DNA from: Acetobacteraceae bacterium
GTDB lineage: Bacteria; Pseudomonadota; Alphaproteobacteria; Acetobacterales; Acetobacteraceae
Assembly (NCBI GenBank): GCA_003506895.1
Contig: DNXO01000094.1
Span: 116,741-158,292, forward strand
DNA: 41,552 bases
Direction: 5' to 3'
Part shown: positions 8,364 to 15,455 of the stretch, piece by piece
How positions within the stretch are numbered: position 1 is the stretch's first letter
How the letters are laid out: every line of letters starts with the position of its first letter
Translations under genes and position numbers: made by a program
Notes under the pieces: generated by a model
Seen by the model: only the letters and a program-made list of their open reading frames with translations
Told to the model about the DNA's origin: nothing
Database searches by the model: none

Positions 8364-9395
8364 ATGGAAACGCCACCGAAAGACATTCTCGACGCATTGG
8401 CACGGATGCGGTTGTTGGGCGGCGAGCCCTCAACGGGTGAGCCCCCAACGGGTGAGCCCCCAACGGGTGAGCCGCTGACTGGTGGGGTGTCTTCGGACAT
8501 CTGGCGGATTGACCTCGCCGGCGGGCCGATCTGCGTCAAGCGCGCTTTGCCGAAGTTGCGCGTGGCCGCCGACTGGCAGGCCCCGGTGGAGCGCAATCGG
8601 TTCGAAGCCCGCTGGATGCGGGTCGCCAGCAGCGCGGTGCCCCATTCCACCCCGACGCTGGTAGGTCAGGATGAGGCGAGCGGCACCCTGGCGATGGAGT
8701 ACCTGCCGGCCGATCGGTATCCGCTGTGGAAGGCGCAACTGCGTGACGGGATTGTCGATCCCGCATTCGCCGCCTCGGTGGCCGTCACACTGGGCCGGAT
8801 TCACGCCGCGACCGCCGCGGCCCCGGGGTTGGCGGCGGACTTCCCGACGGATGCGATCTTTTATGATATCCGCCTGGAGCCCTACCTCGCGCATACCGGT
8901 CTGCGTCACCCCGACCTTGCGGCCCACATGCGCCGGTTGATTGAGACCACACAGCGCAACAAGCTCGCCATGGTGCATGGCGACGTCAGTCCGAAGAACA
9001 TCCTGGCCGGCCCCGATGGCCCGGTGTTTTTGGATGCGGAGTGCGCCTGGTGGGGCGATCCGGCCTTCGACCTGGCGTTTTGCCTGAACCATCTGATGCT
9101 GAAGTGCCTGTGGGTGCCGACCAGGCGCGATGCTCTGCTGAAAAGCTTTCGTGCCATGACCGAAGCGTATCTGCCGCTGGTGGCGTGGGAGCCGCCGGAT
9201 CGGCTGGAACAACGGGTTGCCCATCTGCTGCCCGCCCTGTTCCTGGCGCGCGTGGATGGAAAATCGCCCGTCGAATACATCACCCAAGACGAGCAGCGAG
9301 ACGCGGTCCGCCGTGTCGCTGTTCGTCTGTTGACTGATCCGCCCGACCGGCTGGCTGACGTGGCCAAGGCCTGGGCAAAGGAGCTTGCCGCATGA
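8364..9395 (+). CDS. APH-family (aminoglycoside phosphotransferase-fold) small-molecule kinase
   Basis: 343 residues. Near the C-terminal half is the kinase catalytic loop VHGDVSPKNIL (Brenner-type HGDxxxxN), followed by the metal-binding VFLDAECAWWGDPAFDLAF. The N-lobe includes ICVKRALPKLRVAADW, with a candidate ATP-binding Lys. APH-fold kinases phosphorylate hydroxyls on sugars, choline, antibiotics or other metabolites; the substrate cannot be read from sequence. The region just after the start carries a 15-bp triplicate repeat. The stop overlaps the start of the enolase-like gene (ATGA), so the two are tightly coupled and the kinase product may feed that enzyme. A resistance role is not indicated. 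The start at 8364 has only a weak ribosome site. Confidence 0.85.
   Translation: METPPKDILDALARMRLLGGEPSTGEPPTGEPPTGEPLTGGVSSDIWRIDLAGGPICVKRALPKLRVAADWQAPVERNRFEARWMRVASSAVPHSTPTLVGQDEASGTLAMEYLPADRYPLWKAQLRDGIVDPAFAASVAVTLGRIHAATAAAPGLAADFPTDAIFYDIRLEPYLAHTGLRHPDLAAHMRRLIETTQRNKLAMVHGDVSPKNILAGPDGPVFLDAECAWWGDPAFDLAFCLNHLMLKCLWVPTRRDALLKSFRAMTEAYLPLVAWEPPDRLEQRVAHLLPALFLARVDGKSPVEYITQDEQRDAVRRVAVRLLTDPPDRLADVAKAWAKELAA
8431..8475 (+). repeat. Three tandem 15-bp repeats in the kinase N-terminus
   Basis: The unit caacgggtgagcccc occurs twice exactly (8431-8445, 8446-8460) and a third time with one substitution (8461-8475). It is in frame with the kinase gene and encodes a TGEPP-TGEPP-TGEPL run, preceded by a related GEPS. 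A 15-bp in-frame unit can expand or contract without a frameshift. Confidence 0.95.
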
Positions 9396-10681
9396 CCGAC
9401 ACCACCATCGCCTATGTTCACGCTCGCCGGGTTTGGGACAGCCGGGGCCGCCCGACGGTCGAGGCCGACGTGCTGCTGGAGGGTGGTGCTGTCGGGCGCG
9501 CCATCGCCCCCGCCGGTGCCTCCACCGGGTCGAACGAGGCGCTGGATCTGCGCGACGGCGGTTCGGCGTTTGGCGGATATGACGTCACCAAAGCCGTCGG
9601 CAACGTCAACAACGTGATCGCGCACGCCGTCGCCGGCATGGACGCAACCGACCAGGAGGCGCTGGACGAACGGTTGATTGAGCTGGACGGAACCCGCAAC
9701 AAGACGCGGCTGGGCGCGAACGCGCTGCTTTCGGTATCCATGGCCGTTGCCCATGCCGCCGCCGCCGCCACCGGGCATCCGCTGTATCGTTATTTGGGTG
9801 GCGCGGATGCCGCGCTGATCCCGCTGCCGCAAATCCAGATCTTTGGCGGTGGCGCCCATGCCGGGCGGCGGGTGGACATCCAGGACTTCATGATCATGTG
9901 CCCCGCCGCCCAGAGCTTTGCTCAGGCGCTGGACTGGACTGCGGAGGTCTATCGTGCGGCCGGGAAGTTGATGGAGGCGGCCGGCGGCTTGGCCGGCGTG
10001 GCGGATGAGGGCGGCTGGTGGCCGTCGTTTTCCACCAACGAGCAGGCACTGGACACGCTGGTGGCCGCGATTGAAAAGGCCGGCTTCAAGCCGGGCGAGC
10101 AGGTTGGGATCGCGCTGGATGTCGCGGCCTCGGAATTCGGTGGGAACGGACGTTACACGCTGGCGCTGGACGGCAAGGAACTCTCGACCGGGGAGATGAT
10201 CGAGACGCTGACCGGCTGGATCGGGCGCTATCCGATCCTGTCGATCGAGGACCCGCTGGCGGAGGATGATTTGCAGGGGTTCATCGCGTTCACCAAGGCG
10301 GTTGGGCACAAGGTGCAGATCGTGGGGGATGACTTCCTGGTCAGCGACGCCGACCGGCTGCGGGATGCGGCCGAGGCGAAGGCCGCGAACACCATCCTGT
10401 TGAAGCCCAACCAGCGCGGCACGCTGACGGAAACGCTGGATGCCCGCCGGGTGGCGGCGGATTGCGGCTATGCGACGATCGTGTCCGCCAGGTCGGGTGA
10501 GACGGAGGATGTGACGATCGCCCATCTGGCGGTCGGCTGGGGGGCGGGTCAGTTCAAGGTCGGCAGCTTCAGCCGCGGGGAGCGTATGGCGAAGTGGAAC
10601 GAGATGCTGCGGATCGAGGAAGCGCTGGGTGGTAAGGCGAAGTTCGCTGGTGGGGCGGTGCTGGGGCGGTCGCGTCCGTGA
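9392..10681 (+). CDS. Divergent enolase paralogue
   Basis: 429 residues aligning end to end with enolase. Retained by comparison with E. coli enolase from memory: the flexible loop AGASTG, His156 in GGAHA, catalytic Glu206 in ADEGG, metal ligands Asp243, Glu286 and Asp313, Lys338 (LLKPNQ) and Lys389 (QFKVGS). Changed: the Glu of DIQEF is Asp165, and the usual His of the SHRSGETED motif is Ala366 (VSARSGETED). Canonical enolase dehydrates 2-phosphoglycerate to phosphoenolpyruvate. The altered residues line the active site, so activity on a different phosphorylated acid is plausible. It overlaps the kinase gene by four bases. The housekeeping enolase is presumably elsewhere in the genome. Confidence 0.88.
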   Translation: MTDTTIAYVHARRVWDSRGRPTVEADVLLEGGAVGRAIAPAGASTGSNEALDLRDGGSAFGGYDVTKAVGNVNNVIAHAVAGMDATDQEALDERLIELDGTRNKTRLGANALLSVSMAVAHAAAAATGHPLYRYLGGADAALIPLPQIQIFGGGAHAGRRVDIQDFMIMCPAAQSFAQALDWTAEVYRAAGKLMEAAGGLAGVADEGGWWPSFSTNEQALDTLVAAIEKAGFKPGEQVGIALDVAASEFGGNGRYTLALDGKELSTGEMIETLTGWIGRYPILSIEDPLAEDDLQGFIAFTKAVGHKVQIVGDDFLVSDADRLRDAAEAKAANTILLKPNQRGTLTETLDARRVAADCGYATIVSARSGETEDVTIAHLAVGWGAGQFKVGSFSRGERMAKWNEMLRIEEALGGKAKFAGGAVLGRSRP

Positions 10682-11197
10682 GGGGCGCGCGCTTCGCCTG
10701 CGCTGGCGGGGTTTCGGATTTGCGCGCCGCTGCCTCATTGCTAGGACGTTGGCTGTGGCGTTTCTGCGAGGCCGGGCCGGTGTTGAATGGTGGGTATGAC
10801 CGGAAAGCCAGTCCGTGGATTCGTTCTTCAATCTTGGAATCCGAGGGCGGGGAGGGCTGGGGGGCCTCGGACGGAGTCTGGGCAAGCGCAGGCACTTCGT
10901 CATGGACGATTTGACGGCTTACGAACACGCCGTCTGGGCGGGAGCGGCCTACTGAATTGATTTGAAATCTTTGGCAGGACAGCCCTCGTGCCCGGCCGAT
11001 AGATGCCACCGTTGGCAATACGACGTTTTCGGCCGAGATTGGCATAAAGCGGTCTGACGGCTTTGGGCGAATTGTGCGTCAGATCGGACGTTCACGTCTG
11101 CTGCCTTAATTAGAGGTTTCAATAGGAAGCGGAAGGGATGCTTCTGAGCAGATTTCATGGAAAGGTGACCTCGACGTGCCCCGCCTCAGAGATACGA
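10682..11197. other. 516-base gap without a convincing gene
   Basis: This separates the enolase-like gene from the 3' end of the ubiquitin-like conjugation operon. Open frames here are short, in mixed phase, and translate to low-complexity or shadow sequence. It marks the left border of the accessory region. No tRNA, integrase remnant, terminal repeat or clear terminator was recognised. Confidence 0.6.
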
Positions 11198-12571
11198 TTA
11201 CCACCATCGGTCGCCAGCGCCCCACAGTTCTTTTGCGACCTCGTCGACCTCGGGCCGTGAACAGAACTCGCATTCGGGAACCCGGCGACGCAGTATACGC
11301 GTCTGCCGCTTCGGTGCGCCCCAAGGATCGACCGACCAGTAGTTTGTATTCGAGAGCCCTGCTGCGCAACGCAGGAGTTCGATTACTAGGAGATTTCCCG
11401 CCAGACTTGAAACGAAGGCAAACGGAGCCAAAACCTGTCTTCCTTCCGGCGTCGCAAGCGCCTGCTCGGCGCACAACTGCCGGAATAAGCTGTCGAACGC
11501 CATTCCAGTGATCGCTTCCGGATTGATCTGCGAGTGTCTGCGGGCGATCATCACTGCTACATCTTTTGATATGAAGCCGCTCTTTACTGTTTCGAGGGGG
11601 ATACCGAGCCCGTCAGCGATCGACTGTTCACGCGCGTGCTCATCCGCCACATGCCGATAAATACAAGATAGGCAAGCATGCGGATTCGGCTGCAAGTTAG
11701 AGTGAACGACTACTCCGCGCACGTCGGTGGTGGACGCGTCGAGGACGCGGCCTGGAAGCTCACTCTGGATGGACCTGCGAGCGCGCCGGCTGTCGACCGT
11801 AACGATCGCCGTCGCGGTTGGACCATTGCGTTTGGTAAATGACGTGAATGTCTCGACGGCACTCGTGATTTGGAGTTGAGGAAAGTCGGGCTGCGCGCGG
11901 GCTGCCAAGACTTCTGCCTTATTCAAGCCCACGTCGTCAGGCGTTAGATAGAGACAACGGTTGAGAACTCCTTCACCGACGGCCTTTGGATCAACGATGG
12001 GTAATATGCCGCGCGCATGCACGTTACGAAGCGCGCGTAGGAAGCCGTGCGCCACCGCTCCGGCTCCGATCAACACCGAGCCGGTGAAGTTGATCTCGCG
12101 CTCAAGGGCCGTGGCAGGGATACCGAGGTGCGCGAAGTCGAGCGTCAGCGGAAACTTGACTGTCGGTAGGGCCGGATCATCGATCAGCGCGCTCAGCGTC
12201 GCTGCCGCAACCGTGCATGCCGCGGTAGCGGCGAAGAGGGCCGGCGCCTCGCCACGGCCTCGCACGGTCGCTTCGAACCCGATCGTTGCACGCGCGGCAT
12301 CAATCTCGGCGTAAAGCCTGCGACAGTGTGATCGGTGTTTGACCCCGCCAACGATGAGTTCGAGATGAGGCCTAGTCACAACATCTGTATCTATCGTAAT
12401 CCTGACAGTTCGCTCCAGAAGCGCGATGATTTCCGCCGCCCATCTGGTGCTCGCAGTGTCCTTCGCAGCGGTGACTAGAATGGTGCGGTTAAGGTGCTCA
12501 GCTGCATGGTCCTCCCCTATTTGGAGGATGGAGGCGAGCATGCGTGCATTTTCCTGGGCAGGTGAAGTCAT
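11198..12571 (-). CDS. E1-like ThiF-family activating enzyme of a ubiquitin-like conjugation operon (BilD-like)
   Basis: 457 residues from ATG 12571, chosen because it overlaps the JAB stop as ATGA. The C-terminal half is a ThiF/E1 adenylation domain. The nucleotide loop VLIGAGAVAHG lies at 167-177, a Rossmann Asp at 194, NRCLYLTPDDVGLNKAE at 204-220 (Asn, Arg and Lys as in E1/MoeB), and DASTTD at 278-283. Two CxxC pairs, CLSC at 300-303 and CEFC at 434-437, would bind structural zinc. The first 160 residues have no readable nucleotide motif and may be a degenerate Rossmann copy. The enzyme would adenylate the C-terminus of the neighbouring Ubl. Its transthiolation cysteine is not obvious; Cys206 and Cys367 are candidates. 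Last gene of the operon. Confidence 0.88.
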   Translation of the reverse strand: MTSPAQENARMLASILQIGEDHAAEHLNRTILVTAAKDTASTRWAAEIIALLERTVRITIDTDVVTRPHLELIVGGVKHRSHCRRLYAEIDAARATIGFEATVRGRGEAPALFAATAACTVAAATLSALIDDPALPTVKFPLTLDFAHLGIPATALEREINFTGSVLIGAGAVAHGFLRALRNVHARGILPIVDPKAVGEGVLNRCLYLTPDDVGLNKAEVLAARAQPDFPQLQITSAVETFTSFTKRNGPTATAIVTVDSRRARRSIQSELPGRVLDASTTDVRGVVVHSNLQPNPHACLSCIYRHVADEHAREQSIADGLGIPLETVKSGFISKDVAVMIARRHSQINPEAITGMAFDSLFRQLCAEQALATPEGRQVLAPFAFVSSLAGNLLVIELLRCAAGLSNTNYWSVDPWGAPKRQTRILRRRVPECEFCSRPEVDEVAKELWGAGDRWW

Positions 12572-13038
12572 GGGGTCACCGTCACCCGTGCCGCGTCGCC
12601 ACGGTTTGGCCGCAGCAACCACTGTCTTTCTAACGTGTATTCATAGGTCTTGACCTCATCTAAGAATCGAGAGGGCGTGGTGTGCTCCGCAAAGTGGGGT
12701 AGGACGAGCGACAGCGCGCCAACATGCCGCACGATTGCCCATTCCGCATCCGCCTCTGAGTGGAACGCCTCGCCGGGGTGGATGTGAATTTGAGCGACAA
12801 CTTTGCGTCGCTTCGCGCGCAGATGTTCCATGAGAAGCCGCATACTCTCGGCGGGAAGCTTGTAGTAGTTGACTGCGCAGATCTGGTCCGGCTCGTAGAC
12901 CTCGATGACCGTCGCAGGATCGCGGGCTACGGACCGGGCCAACCACAGCACAACTCGCTCTTCGCCGCGCTCGCCGCCGCGCTTGAGCCGGACGATTGTC
13001 TCGCCTAGCGCTGCCATGGTGCAAATGACTCCGCTCAT
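12568..13038 (-). CDS. JAB/JAMM metalloprotease (deubiquitinase-like; BilC-like)
   Basis: 156 residues from ATG 13038, which overlaps the stop of the E2-like gene as ATGA. The JAMM zinc site is clear: HIHPGEAFHSEAD gives His85, His87, Ser94 and Asp97, and the upstream catalytic Glu is in GEERVVLWLA (about residue 26-27). Prokaryotic JAB proteins in such operons cleave after the Gly-Gly of the ubiquitin-like partner, either maturing it or removing it from targets. In this locus two residues follow the glycines of the Ubl, so a processing role is reasonable. A longer frame extends upstream inside the previous gene but lacks a coupled start. Confidence 0.9.
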   Translation of the reverse strand: MSGVICTMAALGETIVRLKRGGERGEERVVLWLARSVARDPATVIEVYEPDQICAVNYYKLPAESMRLLMEHLRAKRRKVVAQIHIHPGEAFHSEADAEWAIVRHVGALSLVLPHFAEHTTPSRFLDEVKTYEYTLERQWLLRPNRGDAARVTVTP

Positions 13039-13472
13039 CCAACTGCCCTTTTCCACGCACGCCAGAGCTGTAGCACTATGCCGGGCAGATCCATTCCAGA
13101 CTTCCCACGATAGTTTTCCCAATGATCTCTGAGATGACTTTGATGTGTATGATATTCCCTCGCACCCCGCATGCAGACGAATGGTCTGCCTGTCGACGGA
13201 TGCGGACCAGCGTTGAAGACGCCGCCAATGTTTGGCGGAGCCACCTTTAGGTACAGCCCCGTTGCGTCGAGCAGTTCGATGATTGGCGGTAGCTCATCCC
13301 AGTCCGTGCAAAGCAGTCGAAGGCGCAAAGGAGCAGCTGTGGCATGATTGAAGACGATCTCAAATAAGGGATAAATGGCCGAGACGATCGTCCAGCCGTA
13401 TTTTTCGGTGGCGCGGCGGTCGAGACGTTTCATATCGCGCTCGAACGCCGCTCGACAGAACGCCTCAAGCAT
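13035..13472 (-). CDS. E2-like / CEHH metal-binding protein of the Ubl operon (BilB-like)
   Basis: 145 residues from ATG 13472, which overlaps the Ubl stop by eight bases; another in-frame ATG lies at 13520. The order of elements resembles an E2 (UBC) fold: hydrophobic strands (GWTIVSAIYPLFEIVFNH; LRLRLLCTDWDELPPIIELL), then HPSTGRPFVCMRG at 91-103, then REYHTHQSHLRDHWENYRG. HPS plus six residues plus Cys100 resembles the HPN...Cys signature of E2 enzymes. The set Cys100, Glu106, His108/110, His113 matches the predicted metal-binding CEHH family described in polyubiquitin-type bacterial operons. It is the only candidate E2 of the locus. Whether Cys100 is a catalytic thiol or a zinc ligand cannot be decided from sequence. 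Confidence 0.78.
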   Translation of the reverse strand: MLEAFCRAAFERDMKRLDRRATEKYGWTIVSAIYPLFEIVFNHATAAPLRLRLLCTDWDELPPIIELLDATGLYLKVAPPNIGGVFNAGPHPSTGRPFVCMRGAREYHTHQSHLRDHWENYRGKSGMDLPGIVLQLWRAWKRAVG

Positions 13473-14181
13473 CTCCGCCCCCGCCCTCACGAAGCCCCCA
13501 CTCAAGGTCGATCTCTCCACTGAGACCTGCCTGTTCGAGGGAATGGGTTGGATTGATGTCGCGGTTGTGCACCGTCACGATCCACGACGCCGAGTCGGAG
13601 ATATCGAGCTTCTTGGCAGCCATCGCCAGGATGTCCGCAATGATCTCCGAAGAACGGTAGCGGTTGGCACCCTCTGCGGGAAACGTGCCAGCCGTCGTAA
13701 TGACGGTGACCAGGACCTTATCGGGGCCGTGGTGGGGGCGAGAGACGATGTGCTCGACTCCGCCCGGTTCGAAGCAGACAATCCCTCCGGGGCACAAAAT
13801 CGTGTCTGGCTCGTCTGCGCGCTCAAGAACCCAGTAGTGCCCCTCCGGGGCGGGCCAGATCGAGAGCAACTCGTCGACATCCATGTCGCCGGTTCCCCAG
13901 ACCTCGCCGATTTCGTTGACAGTAAAGCCAAAGGATCGATCGGACGGGAAGCCGCGAAGCTGACCGCCGACCTCGGCCCGGAGGTCGAGCTTGTCGTCTG
14001 TGCCGATCAGGTGTGTGCGGCCGCCGCGCACCAGGATCAGCTGGTGCTCGCTTGCAGGCACTAGACCTGCTGCGGTTAGCGCGTCGCGACCGGTGACGAT
14101 CGCTTCGTTAAATCGTATCGGAGCGCCGTTCACCGGATACTCGATGTGGGGTCCGGCATGCCCTTCGTTCCAAGCGTTCAT
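13465..14181 (-). CDS. Multi-domain ubiquitin-like protein (BilA / multiubiquitin-like)
   Basis: 238 residues. ATG 14181 has AGAGG seven bases upstream; a GTG eight codons earlier is the alternative. Three consecutive beta-grasp-like blocks can be traced: about 14-80 (YPVNGAPIRFNEAIVTGRD, then DKLDLRAE), about 83-150 (FGFTVNEIGEVWG, then GHYWVLE, then PGGVEHIVSR), and about 156-234 (VLVTVITTAGTFPAE, then WIVTVHNRDI). The first two resemble the Multiubiquitin family. The third resembles the TTAGTFP-type Ubl domain often placed last in these proteins. The protein ends REGGGGDA, so a glycine run lies two residues from the C-terminus. It is the presumed conjugated modifier and first gene of the leftward operon. 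Confidence 0.82.
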   Translation of the reverse strand: MNAWNEGHAGPHIEYPVNGAPIRFNEAIVTGRDALTAAGLVPASEHQLILVRGGRTHLIGTDDKLDLRAEVGGQLRGFPSDRSFGFTVNEIGEVWGTGDMDVDELLSIWPAPEGHYWVLERADEPDTILCPGGIVCFEPGGVEHIVSRPHHGPDKVLVTVITTAGTFPAEGANRYRSSEIIADILAMAAKKLDISDSASWIVTVHNRDINPTHSLEQAGLSGEIDLEWGLREGGGGDA

Positions 14182-14244
14182 TTTGACCTCTGTTGTCACC
14201 GACACTGCGACATGCAGATCGGACTCTTGACGGGCGAGTCTCTT

Positions 14245-14267
14245 GGACTAAAGTGCGCCAGGAGTCC
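14245..14267. promoter_or_regulatory. Palindromic operator candidate 1 (GGACT-N13-AGTCC)
   Basis: GGACT at 14245-14249 and AGTCC at 14263-14267 form a 23-bp dyad with a 13-base spacer. It lies in the divergent region between the Ubl operon and the antitoxin gene. An identical architecture recurs 44 bases to the right, about four helical turns away. A further GGACT half-site lies at 14221-14225. Confidence 0.55.
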
Positions 14268-14287
14268 CGATGCGGACAGTCTGCATG

Positions 14288-14312
14288 TGGACTAAAAGGT
14301 CTGTCAAGTCCA
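14288..14312. promoter_or_regulatory. Palindromic operator candidate 2 (TGGACT-N13-AGTCCA)
   Basis: This second dyad has six-base arms and the same 13-base spacer; both copies share the left arm GGACTAAA. It ends 24 bases before the antitoxin start codon. That is where Xre-type antitoxins usually repress their own operon. Confidence 0.6.
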
Positions 14313-14336
14313 TAACGAGACCGAGGGGTGTGTGTA

Positions 14337-14723
14337 ATGGAAATTCAGGCACCCGACGCCGGGACCGGCGCCGGGCAATCGCGGATTCCGCCTGAACTCG
14401 AAGCTTTTTTCGGAATGGCGGAGCGATGGCGTCTATCGACGGACGAGCAGGTTGTCCTGCTCGGCTCGCCGGGCCGATCGACGTTCTTCAAATGGAAGAA
14501 GGAGGGAGGATCGCTTCCGGCCGACACTAGAGAGCGGCTCTCGCACCTACTGACGATTTGGAAATCGCTGCGCATCTTGTTCACCATCGACGAGCGTGGC
14601 GAGGAATGGATACGAGCGCGCAATCGGTATTTTGATGGCACCAGTGCACTCGACGTGATGCTTGAGGGCTTGAGCGGTATCTACCGCGTTCGGAGGTATC
14701 TCGATGCTCAGCGCGGAGCGTGA
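14337..14723 (+). CDS. Xre/MbcA/ParS-family antitoxin (DUF2384)
   Basis: 128 residues. ATG 14337 has GAGGGG eight bases upstream; a GTG at 14328 is in frame but overlaps that site. An N-terminal HTH-like region (LSTDEQVVLLGSPGRSTFFKWKKEG, about 34-58) and helix LPADTRERLSHLLTIWKSLRILF are followed by the C-terminal DUF2384 block (RNRYFDGTSALDVMLEGLSGIYRVRRYLD, about 95-123) that occludes the RES toxin active site. It overlaps the toxin gene by 20 bases, the standard antitoxin-first arrangement. It probably represses its own promoter through the two palindromes upstream. Confidence 0.88.
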   Translation: MEIQAPDAGTGAGQSRIPPELEAFFGMAERWRLSTDEQVVLLGSPGRSTFFKWKKEGGSLPADTRERLSHLLTIWKSLRILFTIDERGEEWIRARNRYFDGTSALDVMLEGLSGIYRVRRYLDAQRGA

Positions 14724-15426
14724 GCCGCCACGGCTCGTGGCCTGGAGCGGGGACGTCTACCGGCTAATTCCGTCCCGGTTCCCTCCAGTATCTGTGTACG
14801 AGGGGCTGGTCGCGAATGATCGTCTGAGCGCGCTCGTCGCCGTCGAAAACCTTACCAATCCTCGATTGCGGGCGGAAAGCAGGCTGACCGAGGTTGTTGG
14901 CACCGGCCCGTCAGCGGACGTCCGTCTACAGAACTGGAATCTGGCTCCATTCGCATACGGCAATCCCGACGGAAGCACGTTCTTCGACGAGCGCCGTCCC
15001 TGCCTGGAGGTCGCGGACGACCGTCAGACCGCTTTGGCTATTTCGGTCACGAGACGTCAGGCGTTTCTGGAAAGCACTAGCGAGGCTCCAATTGGTTTGG
15101 ATATGAGAATGTTCACGACTCCGATACGTGGGCGCTTTTGGGATCTCCGGTGCCACCCGCCTGGGCTCGAGCGAAAGCGCCGCCGAGAACTCGGAGCGAC
15201 CATGCCGAGCGAGGCGGATGGCATCCTCTATCATCCCCCCGAGCGTCCGACGTCTACATGCCTAGCCATCGTCAAGGGGGAGGTGCTGGGGCGCACGCTC
15301 CAATCGGCACATTATCGTTACATGTGGAACGGCTCCCGTATCTCGATGCTTTACGCGTTCGACGCCGATGGGCGCCAAATCGAGCCGGCTGCACTTTCTG
15401 GGGAGGCCAACGTCCTCGCGGCCTGA
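14704..15426 (+). CDS. RES-domain toxin (NAD+-degrading type)
   Basis: 240 residues. GGAGG sits eight to twelve bases before the ATG, inside the antitoxin gene. The RES fold signatures are VYRLIPSRFPP with Arg20 and a following Tyr/Glu pair (VYEGLV), then FFDERRPCLEVADDRQTALAISV, then HPPERPTSTCLAIV with the conserved Ser, and QSAHYRYMWNG near the end. Family members such as MbcT and Res resemble ADP-ribosyltransferases and deplete NAD+, arresting the cell until antitoxin is restored. The protein is intact and slightly longer than the minimal RES domain. Its neighbourhood with a conjugation-type defence operon suggests an abortive role, which is inference. Confidence 0.85.
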   Translation: MLSAEREPPRLVAWSGDVYRLIPSRFPPVSVYEGLVANDRLSALVAVENLTNPRLRAESRLTEVVGTGPSADVRLQNWNLAPFAYGNPDGSTFFDERRPCLEVADDRQTALAISVTRRQAFLESTSEAPIGLDMRMFTTPIRGRFWDLRCHPPGLERKRRRELGATMPSEADGILYHPPERPTSTCLAIVKGEVLGRTLQSAHYRYMWNGSRISMLYAFDADGRQIEPAALSGEANVLAA

Positions 15427-15455
15427 CCCATCGATTAACCGGGGTGGATTATCGC

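Noticed and set aside
8906..10903. A 665-codon open frame on the minus strand
   Set aside because: It is antisense to the kinase and enolase-like genes, Arg/Pro-rich, and has no recognisable domain; long antisense frames are expected at this GC content.
10902..10955. 17-codon open frame starting MDDLTAYEHAVWAG
   Set aside because: Too short to support without conservation, and no ribosome site or partner gene was seen.
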